Source: Candidatus Saccharicenans sp.
GTDB taxonomy: Bacteria; Acidobacteriota; Aminicenantia; Aminicenantales; Saccharicenantaceae
Length of the DNA stretch: 64,000 nt
Assembly: GCA_024653215.1 (NCBI GenBank)
Contig: JANLFU010000003.1
Span: 1 to 64,000, forward strand
Direction of reading: 5' to 3'
How positions within the stretch are numbered: position 1 is the stretch's first letter; every line of letters starts with the position of its first letter. The notes beneath the pieces are model-generated. The model was not told the origin of the DNA. It worked only from the letters and a program-made list of their open reading frames with translations, and ran no database searches. Position numbers and translations under genes: made by a program. Shown here in pieces: positions 1-9,007 of this stretch.

Positions 1-1014
1 CATGGACTTGGTGGAGCTCACCCCGACTTTTTTTGCCCCTTCCCCGAAAACCTTCTTTACGGCCAGAGTCTCGGGCTTATCGTTGTACTGGGTGGAGGTC
101 CCGTGAGCATTTATGTACTGGACCTCATCCGGGCTGACCCCACCATCCTGGAGAGCCATCCTCATCACCCGGGCCGCCCCGTCACCGTCCGGGCTGGGAG
201 CGGTCACATGGTAGGCATCGCTGTTTAGCCCGTAGCCCAGGACCTCGGCGTAAATCCTGGCCCCGCGCCTCAGGGCTGACTCCAGCTCCTCCAGCAGGAC
301 AATTCCGGCTCCCTCGCTCATGACGAAACCGTCCCTCTGGGCGTCGAAAGGCCGGGAGGCCTTCTCCGGCTCATCATTTCTCTCCGACAGGGCCTTCATG
401 TTGCAGAACCCGGCCAGGCTCAGCGGGGTGATGGGAGCCTCGGCTCCTCCGGCGATCATCCGGTCGGCCACGCCCAGCTTGATCATCCGGAAGGCTTCGC
501 CGATGGCGTGGGCCCCGGTACTGCAGGCGGTGGCGTTGGCCAGGTTGGGGCCGCTGGCCCGGTAGCGGATGGAAATATGCCCGGGGGCCTCGTTGATTAT
601 GGTCTGGATGATGAAAAACGGAGAAACCCGGTCCGGCCCCTTTTCCAGCAGGACCCGGTGGGTTTCTTCAATCGAGCCTATGCCGCCTATCCCAGACCCG
701 ACATAAACTCCGGTCCGCTCTCCCTGGAGAAGGGCGGTATCTATGCCCGAGTCCTGGACGGCCAGATCGGCCGCGGCTATGGCATACTGGACGAACAGGT
801 CCATCTTGCGGGCTTCCTTCCGGTCGATAAACTGCTGGACGTCAAAGTTCTTGATCTCCCCGGCAATCCGGGTCGGAAAGCGCTCCGGGTCAAAGCGGGT
901 AATCCGGCTGATGGCCGACCGCCCGGCCAGAAGGGCCTGCCAGTTGGACTCCACCCCCAGACCCAGTGGCGTTACCAGTCCCAGGCCGGTAATCACCACT
1001 CTTCTTGCTGGCAT
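1..1014 (-). CDS. fabF: beta-ketoacyl-ACP synthase II, 3' end truncated by window
   Basis: Reverse-strand translation MPARRVVITGLGLVTPLG...NATACSTGAHAIGEAF...NAHGTSTQYNDKPE; KAS Cys motif and His motif; next to acpP and fabG. Confidence 0.93.
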   Translation of the reverse strand, partial: MPARRVVITGLGLVTPLGLGVESNWQALLAGRSAISRITRFDPERFPTRIAGEIKNFDVQQFIDRKEARKMDLFVQYAIAAADLAVQDSGIDTALLQGERTGVYVGSGIGGIGSIEETHRVLLEKGPDRVSPFFIIQTIINEAPGHISIRYRASGPNLANATACSTGAHAIGEAFRMIKLGVADRMIAGGAEAPITPLSLAGFCNMKALSERNDEPEKASRPFDAQRDGFVMSEGAGIVLLEELESALRRGARIYAEVLGYGLNSDAYHVTAPSPDGDGAARVMRMALQDGGVSPDEVQYINAHGTSTQYNDKPETLAVKKVFGEGAKKVGVSSTKSM

Positions 1015-1071
1015 GGCTGGAAAAATCACAGAAAAATTCCGCGTTGAGACAACAGTGGAGTTAGGGGAGTC

Positions 1072-1320
1072 TTATTTCCCCTTGTAATGCTCCAGGATAT
1101 AATCCAGGGCTTTGCCCACGGTATTCAGCTTCTCGGCTTCGTCGTCGGGAATGTTCAGGCCGAACTCATCCTCCAGGGCCATGACCAGCTCGACGGTATC
1201 CAGAGAATCAGCACCCAGGTCCTGGGTGAAGGACGCATTCTCGGTAATCTGTTCTTCGCCGATATTCAGCTTGTCCGCCACGATGCTCTTAACCTTCTTT
1301 AAGAGTTCTTCTCTCTCCAT
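1072..1320 (-). CDS. acpP: acyl carrier protein (start trimmed from the longer ORF)
   Basis: [20 protein letters not shown]...[19 protein letters not shown]; phosphopantetheine DSL motif; SD-like GGAGGT upstream of the internal ATG. Confidence 0.95.
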   Translation of the reverse strand: MEREELLKKVKSIVADKLNIGEEQITENASFTQDLGADSLDTVELVMALEDEFGLNIPDDEAEKLNTVGKALDYILEHYKGK

Positions 1321-1346
1321 GGTTACCTCCAATTTAATATTTTTTA

Positions 1347-2087
1347 TTACATGTACATTCCGCCGTTGACATTGATCACCTGGCCGGTGATGTAGGCGGC
1401 CTCGTCCGAGCACAGGAATTTCACCGCCCGGGCCACTTCCACCGGCAGGCCAAACCTTTTCATCGGAATGATGTCAAGGAAAGCTTTTTTAACCTCTTCC
1501 GGCAATTTTTCCGTCATCGGGGTGGCGATATAACCGGGGGCCACGCAGTTCACCGTAATACCCCGGGCCGCCACTTCCCGGGCCAGCGACTTGGAAAAAC
1601 CGATCAGCCCGGCCTTGGAGGCGGCGTAATTGGTCTGGCCGAAATTGCCCATCTGGCCGACGACCGAGGCAATATTCACGATGCGGCCGTATCTGGCGGT
1701 AAACATCGGTTTCAGGGCTGCCCGGGAAAAATTGAAAGCCCCCTTGAGGTTGACCCGGAGTACCAGGTCCCAGTCTTCTTCCTTCATTCGCAGAAGCAGG
1801 GAATCACGGGTGATACCGGCATTGTTGACCAGGTGGTCAAGCCTGCCCAGAGCACTGACGACCTCGTCCACAACCTGGGCCGCCCGGATGGAATCTGTTA
1901 CGTCGGCTTCATAGGGCAGGGCCCTGATGCCCAGGCCGGCCAGCCTGGCCGCCACCTGTTCCAGCTTGTCTTTCTGGACATCCACCAGGACGACGGTGGC
2001 TCCTTCGCGGCCGAGTTCTTCGGCGATGGCTTCGCCGATGCCCTGGGAAGCACCCGTGACCAGCGCAACTCTGTCGGCAAAAATCAT
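1347..2087 (-). CDS. fabG: 3-oxoacyl-ACP reductase
   Basis: [26 protein letters not shown], synteny with acpP/fabF. Confidence 0.93.
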   Translation of the reverse strand: MIFADRVALVTGASQGIGEAIAEELGREGATVVLVDVQKDKLEQVAARLAGLGIRALPYEADVTDSIRAAQVVDEVVSALGRLDHLVNNAGITRDSLLLRMKEEDWDLVLRVNLKGAFNFSRAALKPMFTARYGRIVNIASVVGQMGNFGQTNYAASKAGLIGFSKSLAREVAARGITVNCVAPGYIATPMTEKLPEEVKKAFLDIIPMKRFGLPVEVARAVKFLCSDEAAYITGQVINVNGGMYM

Positions 2088-2426
2088 CAGGCCGCTCCCG
2101 GAATAGATGGCCTGGCAGTGTCATGGCTCAAAAAATTAACTGCATCCAAATTGTCTGCCATGATCTTAAATGCCCTCTATCCCCGTCGAATTTCCGTACG
2201 GTGCGCTAAATAGTCTATCTTTTTAAATAAATTTTGCAACAATTTTTCTGCGGACCGGAAGAAGGGCTTCATCTTGGGCAGGCCGAACCGGCTCGGCCCA
2301 GAGGCTCCGGCTCCACCCGGATTCCAGCCGGCAGTCTGGAGGGTTTGGTGCTGGTCATGGCTTTTTTCCGGCCGGAAAGTTATCCCGGCCCTGGCCCTGG
2401 ACACAACCGTCATAACAGGAACTCGC

Positions 2427-2609
2427 CTACTGTTCCTGGCCCTCGATGACCTGCCGTCCCTTATAATAACCGCATTCCGGGCAGGCCCGGTGGGGCAGCT
2501 TGGGGCTGCCGCAGTTCGGGCAGAGCGAGAAAGAGGGCAGAGTCAGGTGGTCATGGGACCTTCTCTTGCCTTTCCTGGAATGTGAATGTCTTCTCTTTGG
2601 GTTTGGCAT
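2427..2609 (-). CDS. rpmF: 50S ribosomal protein L32, zinc-binding form
   Basis: MPNPKRRHSHSRKGKRRSHD..CPNCG..CPECGYYKG. Confidence 0.95.
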   Translation of the reverse strand: MPNPKRRHSHSRKGKRRSHDHLTLPSFSLCPNCGSPKLPHRACPECGYYKGRQVIEGQEQ

Positions 2610-3128
2610 TTATTTCTTATCTCTCAAAAAAGATTTTAATTTTTCCAGCCTGGCATCAGACTCTCGAACCTGGCAGGAACACTTGCCCTGGTTGACCAGC
2701 TCCCCGCAGACCGGGCAGATGCCCTCGCAATCCTCCGAGCACAGCGGACGCAGTGGGAAGCTCAGGTTCAGTTGCTCCAGGACGATTTCCCTCAGGTCCA
2801 GCTGCTGGTGGTAATAGAAGAAGCGGTCCAGGTCTTCCTCTTCCAGTTCTTCCTTCATCTCGTCCAGCTCTTCCGGCAGGTAAACCAGGTCAAACACCGA
2901 GTCCACGCAGTATTCAAAAGGTCGCAAACAGCGGCTGCAGACGAAACTCAACCTGGTGTTAATCCGGCCCCGGACCTGAACATCGCTTCCAACCTTTCTG
3001 ACTTCCACCTCGGCATGGGTCGGCTGCAGGAAGACGGCATCTTCCTCCACCAGGTCCAGACTGACGAAGTCAAAATCCTGGTCGATGTGCAATCCCTCGC
3101 GGGGAATTTCGTTGACATCGATAACCAT
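2610..3128 (-). CDS. DUF177/YceD family protein
   Basis: 172 aa immediately upstream of rpmF; CSRCLRPF and CPVCGELVNQGKCSC motifs. Confidence 0.85.
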   Translation of the reverse strand: MVIDVNEIPREGLHIDQDFDFVSLDLVEEDAVFLQPTHAEVEVRKVGSDVQVRGRINTRLSFVCSRCLRPFEYCVDSVFDLVYLPEELDEMKEELEEEDLDRFFYYHQQLDLREIVLEQLNLSFPLRPLCSEDCEGICPVCGELVNQGKCSCQVRESDARLEKLKSFLRDKK

Positions 3129-3255
3129 GGGTTTATCCTTTTATGACCAAGTATTATACCAGCTTGGACCGGGTTGTCAACCGAAGCCGGGACCCGTTTT
3201 TTTCTCTTGCGGACGGTATTTATTAGAGTATAATCAGATAAAAGGTGCGCCGAGG

Positions 3256-3513
3256 ATGGAAGGTTATAACACCGCGATTGAATACAAGGGCCATACCCTT
3301 ATGGTCCAGACCCAGGATAAGGGCCCGGCCTTTAATTACGTCGAATCCCTGATTTACCTGGCCGGCCGGGTTATCTCCTCCAAGAGGGCCTCCTACTCCG
3401 CCCATCTCAACGAACCCAACCTCCAGGAAATCATCCAGCAACTGGTGGAAGAGCTGCATGCCGATGTGCTGGACGAAATCGTCGAAGGCAAGTACGACAA
3501 GTTTCTCGAATGA
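3256..3513 (+). CDS. conserved hypothetical protein (85 aa) translationally coupled to polA
   Basis: ORF MEGYNTAIEYKGHTLMVQTQDKGPAFNY...; stop overlaps polA ATG (ATGA). Confidence 0.7.
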   Translation: MEGYNTAIEYKGHTLMVQTQDKGPAFNYVESLIYLAGRVISSKRASYSAHLNEPNLQEIIQQLVEELHADVLDEIVEGKYDKFLE

Positions 3514-6233
3514 CACCCGGAAGGCTTTTCCTGATTGACGGCAACTCGCTTCTCTACCGCTCCTACTACGCCATCCAGAAGCTGACCAACTCGGCCGGTT
3601 TTCCCACCAATGCCATCTATGGTTTTATCAATACCCTGAATAAGATAATAGAGGAAGAAAAGCCGGAGTACCTGGGGGTGGTGTTCGATACCGGGGCCCC
3701 CACCCTGCGGCACCAGGCCTACCGCGAATACAAGGCCGGGCGCCGGCCAATGCCCCAGGACCTGGTGGTCCAGGTCCCGGTTTTGAAAAAAGTAATCGCG
3801 GCCCGGCGGATTCCCCTGTTTGAATACACCGACTATGAGGCCGACGATGTCCTGGCCACCCTGGCCCGGAAGGCTTCGGGACAGAAAGTCTGCACCATCA
3901 TCGTCACCACTGACAAGGACCTGCTGCAGGTGCTCGGCCCCAGGGTGGTAATCTATAACCCGGCTCGCAACCTGTACCTGGTTGACCGGTGCCTGGAACC
4001 GGACTGCCTGGCCCTGCTCAAAGGAAAAGAGGTCAAAACGGCCGAGGAATATTTCGGGGTACCGGCCGGGCTGGTGGCCGATGTCCTGGCCCTCTGGGGA
4101 GACGCCTCCGACAACATCCCCGGCGTCCCTGGAGTGGGGGAGAAAACCGCCAAGACCCTGATCCAGGAGTTCGGCTCGCTCGATAACCTGGTGGCCAACC
4201 TGGAGCGGGTCAAGAACCCCCGGATCAGGGAAAGCCTCAAGAGCAACCTGGACCGCCTGGAATTGAGCCGGAAGCTGGTCCGGGTGGAAGACAACCTCGA
4301 CCTGGAACTCAACCTGGAGACTTTCAAGCCACAGGAGCCTGACAGCGAGACCCTGGTCGAGCTCTACCGCGAGCTGGAATTCACCAGCTTTATCCCACAA
4401 TATTTAAATAAAAAGGAAAGGGCCGGCCGGGATTTCAAGACCATCCTGGACAGAGAATCGTTCCAGGAGTTCCTCCGCGCCGCCGGCCAGGCCGGGGAAA
4501 TTGCGCTCGACACCGAGACCACCAACCTCTTCCCGACCCGGGCCCGGCTGGTGGGCTTATCTTTTTCGCTCAGGCCCGGTGAAGCCTGTTATATCCCTTT
4601 ACGCCATAACTATCCGCTGGCCCCCACCCAGCTGCCGGCTGACTACGTGCTCCATGAACTAAAACCCCTGCTGGAGAACCCGGGCCTCAAAAAAATCGGC
4701 CAGAACATAAAATATGATTACATCGTCCTCAAAAGGGAAGGTCTTCAACTCCAGGGTATCCACCTCGACACCATGGTCCTGTCCTATCTTCTGGAACCCA
4801 ACTGGGGCAAACATAACCTGGATAAGCTGGCCGCCTACTACCTGCAGGAGGCCAAGATCCCGTTTGATAGCCTGGTCGGAAAGGGAAAAAAACAACTGAC
4901 CATGGACCTGGTACCGGTGGACCGGGCAGCCGAGTATGCCTGCCAGGATGCCCATCTGGCCCTGAGCCTCAGCCGGGTCCTCTGGCCAAAAATCGAGGCC
5001 CGGAAACTGGACTGGCTGTACCGGGAAATGGAGCTGCCCCTGATTGAGGTGCTAGCCGAAATGGAAATGGCTGGCGTCCGGCTGGACCTGAAGTTACTCA
5101 AGGAAATGGGGGCAGAGCTGGAAGGCCAGCTCCGCCGCCTGGAAAAGAATATTTACGAGATGGCCGGGCAGGAATTTAACATCAACTCCCCCCAGCAGCT
5201 CAGCCAGGTCCTGTTCTACAAGCTCAACCTGCCGGCCAGCAAGAAGACCCGGATTACCCGGGGGCTGTCCACGGCCACCGACATCCTGGAAGAACTGGCC
5301 CCCAGGCATCCCCTGGCTGGAGCGGTGCTGGAGTACCGTCAGCTGTCCAAGCTCAAGTCCACCTATACCGATGCCCTGGCTGAACTGGTCAATCCGGAAA
5401 CAGGGCGGGTCCATACCTCTTACAACCAGACGGTAACGGCCACCGGCCGGCTCTCTTCCTCCGACCCCAACTTGCAGAACATTCCGGCCCGGGGCGAGCT
5501 GGGAAAACGGATTCGCCAGGCTTTTATCCCCGAGGAGGGCCATCTTCTGCTTTCGGCCGATTACTCGCAGATCGAACTGCGACTGCTGGCCCACCTGTCA
5601 GAAGACCCGCTTCTCCTGGAAACTTTCCGCAGCGACCGGGACGTCCACAGCGAGACGGCCCGGCTGGTATTCGGGTCGGCCGGGGAGTTGTTCCCCGAGG
5701 AAATGAGGCGACGGGCTAAAATCATAAACTTCAGCATCATCTACGGGACTTCCGCCTTTTCCCTGGCCAAAGAACTGGAGACTTCCAACACCGAGGCCCA
5801 GAAATTCATTGACCGTTACTTTGACCAGCATAAAAAAGTCCGGGAATATTTGGACCGGGTGGTGGAGGAGGCCCGCGAGCGGGGCTATGCCGAAACCCTC
5901 TTTGGCCGCCAGCGCCAGATCCCCGAACTGAAAAGTCCCGACCACAACACTTTCCAGGCCGGGCGCCGGATGGCCCTGAATACCCCTATTCAGGGCTCGG
6001 CCGCCGACATCATCAAGCTGGCCATGGTCAAGATCTACCGCGAGCTGAAGGCGCGGGGGCTTAAGACCAGGATGATACTCCAGGTTCATGACGAGCTGGT
6101 GTTCGAGGTGCCCGAGAAGGAACGGGCCACGGTCGAGCCCCTGGTCCGGGACGGTATGGAAAATATCTGTTCTCTGCAGGTGCCCCTTAAAGTGCGCCTG
6201 GGCTGGGGCCGCAACTGGGCTGAGGTCAAGTAG
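3510..6233 (+). CDS. polA: DNA polymerase I with 5'-3' and 3'-5' exonuclease domains
   Basis: 907 aa; FEN domain (LIDGNSLLYRSYYA), exo motif LDTETTN, polymerase motifs SADYSQIELRLLAH, RRRAKIINFSIIYG, LQVHDELVFEV. Confidence 0.97.
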   Translation: MTPGRLFLIDGNSLLYRSYYAIQKLTNSAGFPTNAIYGFINTLNKIIEEEKPEYLGVVFDTGAPTLRHQAYREYKAGRRPMPQDLVVQVPVLKKVIAARRIPLFEYTDYEADDVLATLARKASGQKVCTIIVTTDKDLLQVLGPRVVIYNPARNLYLVDRCLEPDCLALLKGKEVKTAEEYFGVPAGLVADVLALWGDASDNIPGVPGVGEKTAKTLIQEFGSLDNLVANLERVKNPRIRESLKSNLDRLELSRKLVRVEDNLDLELNLETFKPQEPDSETLVELYRELEFTSFIPQYLNKKERAGRDFKTILDRESFQEFLRAAGQAGEIALDTETTNLFPTRARLVGLSFSLRPGEACYIPLRHNYPLAPTQLPADYVLHELKPLLENPGLKKIGQNIKYDYIVLKREGLQLQGIHLDTMVLSYLLEPNWGKHNLDKLAAYYLQEAKIPFDSLVGKGKKQLTMDLVPVDRAAEYACQDAHLALSLSRVLWPKIEARKLDWLYREMELPLIEVLAEMEMAGVRLDLKLLKEMGAELEGQLRRLEKNIYEMAGQEFNINSPQQLSQVLFYKLNLPASKKTRITRGLSTATDILEELAPRHPLAGAVLEYRQLSKLKSTYTDALAELVNPETGRVHTSYNQTVTATGRLSSSDPNLQNIPARGELGKRIRQAFIPEEGHLLLSADYSQIELRLLAHLSEDPLLLETFRSDRDVHSETARLVFGSAGELFPEEMRRRAKIINFSIIYGTSAFSLAKELETSNTEAQKFIDRYFDQHKKVREYLDRVVEEARERGYAETLFGRQRQIPELKSPDHNTFQAGRRMALNTPIQGSAADIIKLAMVKIYRELKARGLKTRMILQVHDELVFEVPEKERATVEPLVRDGMENICSLQVPLKVRLGWGRNWAEVK

Positions 6234-6267
6234 TGAAGCAGTTAATCAGGAAGGGCGGGAGCCTGGC

Positions 6268-7395
6268 TCAGACCAGGGCCTTCTGGTAAACCCGGTAAAC
6301 CTTATAGATTTTGCCGCCCAGCCTTTCCATCTCAGACCGGACCCGGACGTTGGCCTCCATCTCGTGGTGGGTATCCATGATTTCAAAGCCGGCTTTCTGG
6401 GCCGAGCTCAACAGGGCCACACCCATCAGGGCATCCAGGCCCATGCCCCGGTATTCTTTCTTGATGGCCCCCAGGAGCAGGTCCAGCTGCTTGGTCTTCT
6501 TCTGGGCCCTCAGGACATGGATGAAACCAAACGGGAAAAGCCGGCCCCGGGCTTTCTTTATCCCGGCGGTCATATCGGGAATGGCCACGATGAAGGCCAC
6601 CACCTGGCCGTCCTTCAGAACCCCCTTGATGAACCTGGGGTCGAGAACCGGCAGGTATTTCCTGGCCAGGTCGTCCATCTCTTTTTCATCCAGCGGGGCG
6701 TAGCCGTAGATATTACTCTCCACGTAGGTTTCGTTCATCAGGGACAGGATGGGCCTGATCCAGGGTTTTATTTCCTTACGCTTTCTGAATTCCAGTATCT
6801 TGAAATTCCCCTTTTTAAGAATCCTCTCGGCAATCTTGGTGTAGATTTCGGGGATTTCTTTAGGCACTTCAATTTTATATACAAAATAATCGATATCCTT
6901 GCTGTAACCTTCCTTTTCCACCATCTCCGGCAGCCACTCGAAATTGTAGTAGGTGGCGATGGTGGCCCGGTTTTCAAAGCCCTTTATGAGAAAACCCTCG
7001 GGGTCCTGGTCCGAAAAACCGTAGGGTCCGATTATTCTGGTCATGCCCTTTTCCCGGGCCCACTGCTCGACCCGAGACAGCAGGGCATGGACCACGGCCT
7101 GGTCCTGGATGCTCTCCAGATAGCCGAAGCGGGCGGTCTTTTCGTTGCGGACCTCGTTGTACCGGTGGTTGATGATGCCCATCACCCGGCCGACCACCTG
7201 GCCGTCTTTTTCGGCCAGCAGCATCAGGGTATCAGAGTAGCTGAAGGCCTTGTTCTTTTTGGGGTTGAAATAGGCCCATTCATCCATGTAGATGGGATGA
7301 ACCCAGTTGGGCTGGTCCTGGTGGAGTTTTTCGGGCAGGTAAATAAAGGTCTTAAGCTGGGGCTTGGTTTTGACTTCGATCAGGTTAATGCTCAT
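6268..7395 (-). CDS. GNAT/YghO-like acetyltransferase family protein
   Basis: 375 aa; GPYGFSDQDPEGFLIKGFENRATIATYYN and C-terminal GNAT-like YRGMGLDALMGVALLSSAQKAGF. Confidence 0.6.
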   Translation of the reverse strand: MSINLIEVKTKPQLKTFIYLPEKLHQDQPNWVHPIYMDEWAYFNPKKNKAFSYSDTLMLLAEKDGQVVGRVMGIINHRYNEVRNEKTARFGYLESIQDQAVVHALLSRVEQWAREKGMTRIIGPYGFSDQDPEGFLIKGFENRATIATYYNFEWLPEMVEKEGYSKDIDYFVYKIEVPKEIPEIYTKIAERILKKGNFKILEFRKRKEIKPWIRPILSLMNETYVESNIYGYAPLDEKEMDDLARKYLPVLDPRFIKGVLKDGQVVAFIVAIPDMTAGIKKARGRLFPFGFIHVLRAQKKTKQLDLLLGAIKKEYRGMGLDALMGVALLSSAQKAGFEIMDTHHEMEANVRVRSEMERLGGKIYKVYRVYQKALV

Positions 7396-7537
7396 GGCCG
7401 TTTCCCTTCTGACAAGGGATTTTACCAGATTTTGCGAAAAAAAAGTAAATAATTTTTTGCTCTGTCCTTGTGGAAAAGGGGGTGCAGATGCTGTGAAAAA
7501 ATACCTTGATATTTTGTGAAATTCTTGTGTTAAATTC

Positions 7538-7567
7538 TTGACAATAAGTTTTTTATTTTAATATACT
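7538..7567 (+). promoter_or_regulatory. sigma70-like promoter of the hydrogenase operon
   Basis: TTGACA (7538-7543) - 18 bp - TATACT (7562-7567); ATG follows at 7577. Confidence 0.6.
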
Positions 7568-7576
7568 CAATAACTC

Positions 7577-9007
7577 ATGAAAGTAGAAGCCATTACCCTT
7601 CTTACCATTTTTATTCCGATTTTGGGTTCGTTGCTGGTGCCTCTGGCCGGAGCCATCTCGCCCCGCCTCCGTTCCGCCTGGTCGGTCCTGCTGGGAGCCA
7701 TCACCGCGGTTCTCCCCCTGACCCTGATTCCCCAGGCCATGAAGGGCGGCGAGGTCATCTGGTCCAGGAGCCTGGCCCTGGGTCTGGATTTCGTCCTGGT
7801 CATCGATCCCCTGTCCATTTTCATGGCCATTGTCTCCTCGTTCATCGGCTTCCTGATCATCGTCTACTCGCTCGGCTACATCCACCACGAAGACCACCAG
7901 AATGAGTACTACCTGATGGTGGTCCTGTTCATCGGCTCCATGATGGGACTGGTGTTCTCCAGCAGCCTGGTCTTCATGTACCTGTTCTGGGAAATCATCG
8001 CCATCGCCTGCTGGCGGCTGATCGGGTTCTACCGGCAGAAGGATTACATCCTCAAGGCCGATAAAGCCTTCCTGGTCACCTTCGGCGGGGCGGTGGTCAT
8101 GCTGCTGGGTTTCATCCTCATCTACGGGCAGACCGGGACCTTCAACCTGGTGGACATGCGCGGAGTGGCCATCTCCGGAACCGCCGTGCTGCTGATCCTG
8201 TTCGGCATGTTCTCCAAGTCGGCCACCGTTCCCCTGCACACCTGGCTGCCGGATGCCGGCGTGGCCCCGACCACGGTTACCGCCCTGCTGCACGCCGCCG
8301 TCCTGGTCAAGATCGGCGTCTATGCCTATGCCAGGTTGTTCCTCTATACCTTCAAGATCCCGCCCGACTGGCAGCAGGCCATCATCATCCTGGCCGTCCT
8401 GTCCAGCCTGGTGGCGGCCGGCGCGGCCACGGTGGAAAATGACTTCAAGAGAATTCTGGCCTATTCCACGGTCAGCCAGATCGGCTACATTTTCCTGGGC
8501 CTGAGCGTGGCCACGCCCACGGCCATCTCCGGCTCGCTGCTATTTATCCTGATGCACGGCCTGGCCAAGGCCGGCTTATTCCTTTGCGCCGGCATAGTCA
8601 TCCATGCCACGCATAAACGCGATATAAGAGAGATGGGCGGGCTGATCAAGACCATGCCCATCACGGCTATCTCTTTCCTGATATGCGCCTTTTCAGTTAT
8701 CGGACTGCCGCCTCTGGGCGGTTTCTTCTCCAAGCTCCTGGTCATCATGGGCACGGTCCAGGCTGACCAGGTCTGGGTGGCAGCCCTGGCCCTGTTCACC
8801 GCGGTTCTGACCATGTTCTACCTGCTCCGGGTGTTCGCCCTGGTTTTCCTCGGTGAGCCCAAGATCCCGGCCCCGGAGAAAACACCATCCATGGTCGGGG
8901 TGGTGGCCACCCTGGCCGTGCTGTCGGTGGTGGCCGGGCTGCTGGTAGCCTACCCGATGAAACTGGTCCAGATGGCAACAACTCACATCAGCTGGTGGCT
9001 AAGATGA
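7577..9007 (+). CDS. complex I/Mrp antiporter-like proton-pumping membrane subunit (NuoM/N-, MrpD-like)
   Basis: 476 aa polytopic; VFMYLFWE and KSATVPLHTWLPDA motifs with conserved Glu/Lys. Confidence 0.88.
   Translation: MKVEAITLLTIFIPILGSLLVPLAGAISPRLRSAWSVLLGAITAVLPLTLIPQAMKGGEVIWSRSLALGLDFVLVIDPLSIFMAIVSSFIGFLIIVYSLGYIHHEDHQNEYYLMVVLFIGSMMGLVFSSSLVFMYLFWEIIAIACWRLIGFYRQKDYILKADKAFLVTFGGAVVMLLGFILIYGQTGTFNLVDMRGVAISGTAVLLILFGMFSKSATVPLHTWLPDAGVAPTTVTALLHAAVLVKIGVYAYARLFLYTFKIPPDWQQAIIILAVLSSLVAAGAATVENDFKRILAYSTVSQIGYIFLGLSVATPTAISGSLLFILMHGLAKAGLFLCAGIVIHATHKRDIREMGGLIKTMPITAISFLICAFSVIGLPPLGGFFSKLLVIMGTVQADQVWVAALALFTAVLTMFYLLRVFALVFLGEPKIPAPEKTPSMVGVVATLAVLSVVAGLLVAYPMKLVQMATTHISWWLR

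Noticed and set aside
2177-2413. 78-aa minus ORF in the fabG-rpmF gap
   Set aside because: No recognisable domain or SD; could be real but unsupported.
3393-4400. 335-aa minus-strand ORF opposite polA
   Set aside because: Antisense shadow of polA; composition atypical.
6088-7452. 454-aa plus-strand ORF after polA
   Set aside because: Starts inside polA in another frame and runs antisense to the GNAT-like gene; translation is His/Gly/Gln-rich with no domain.
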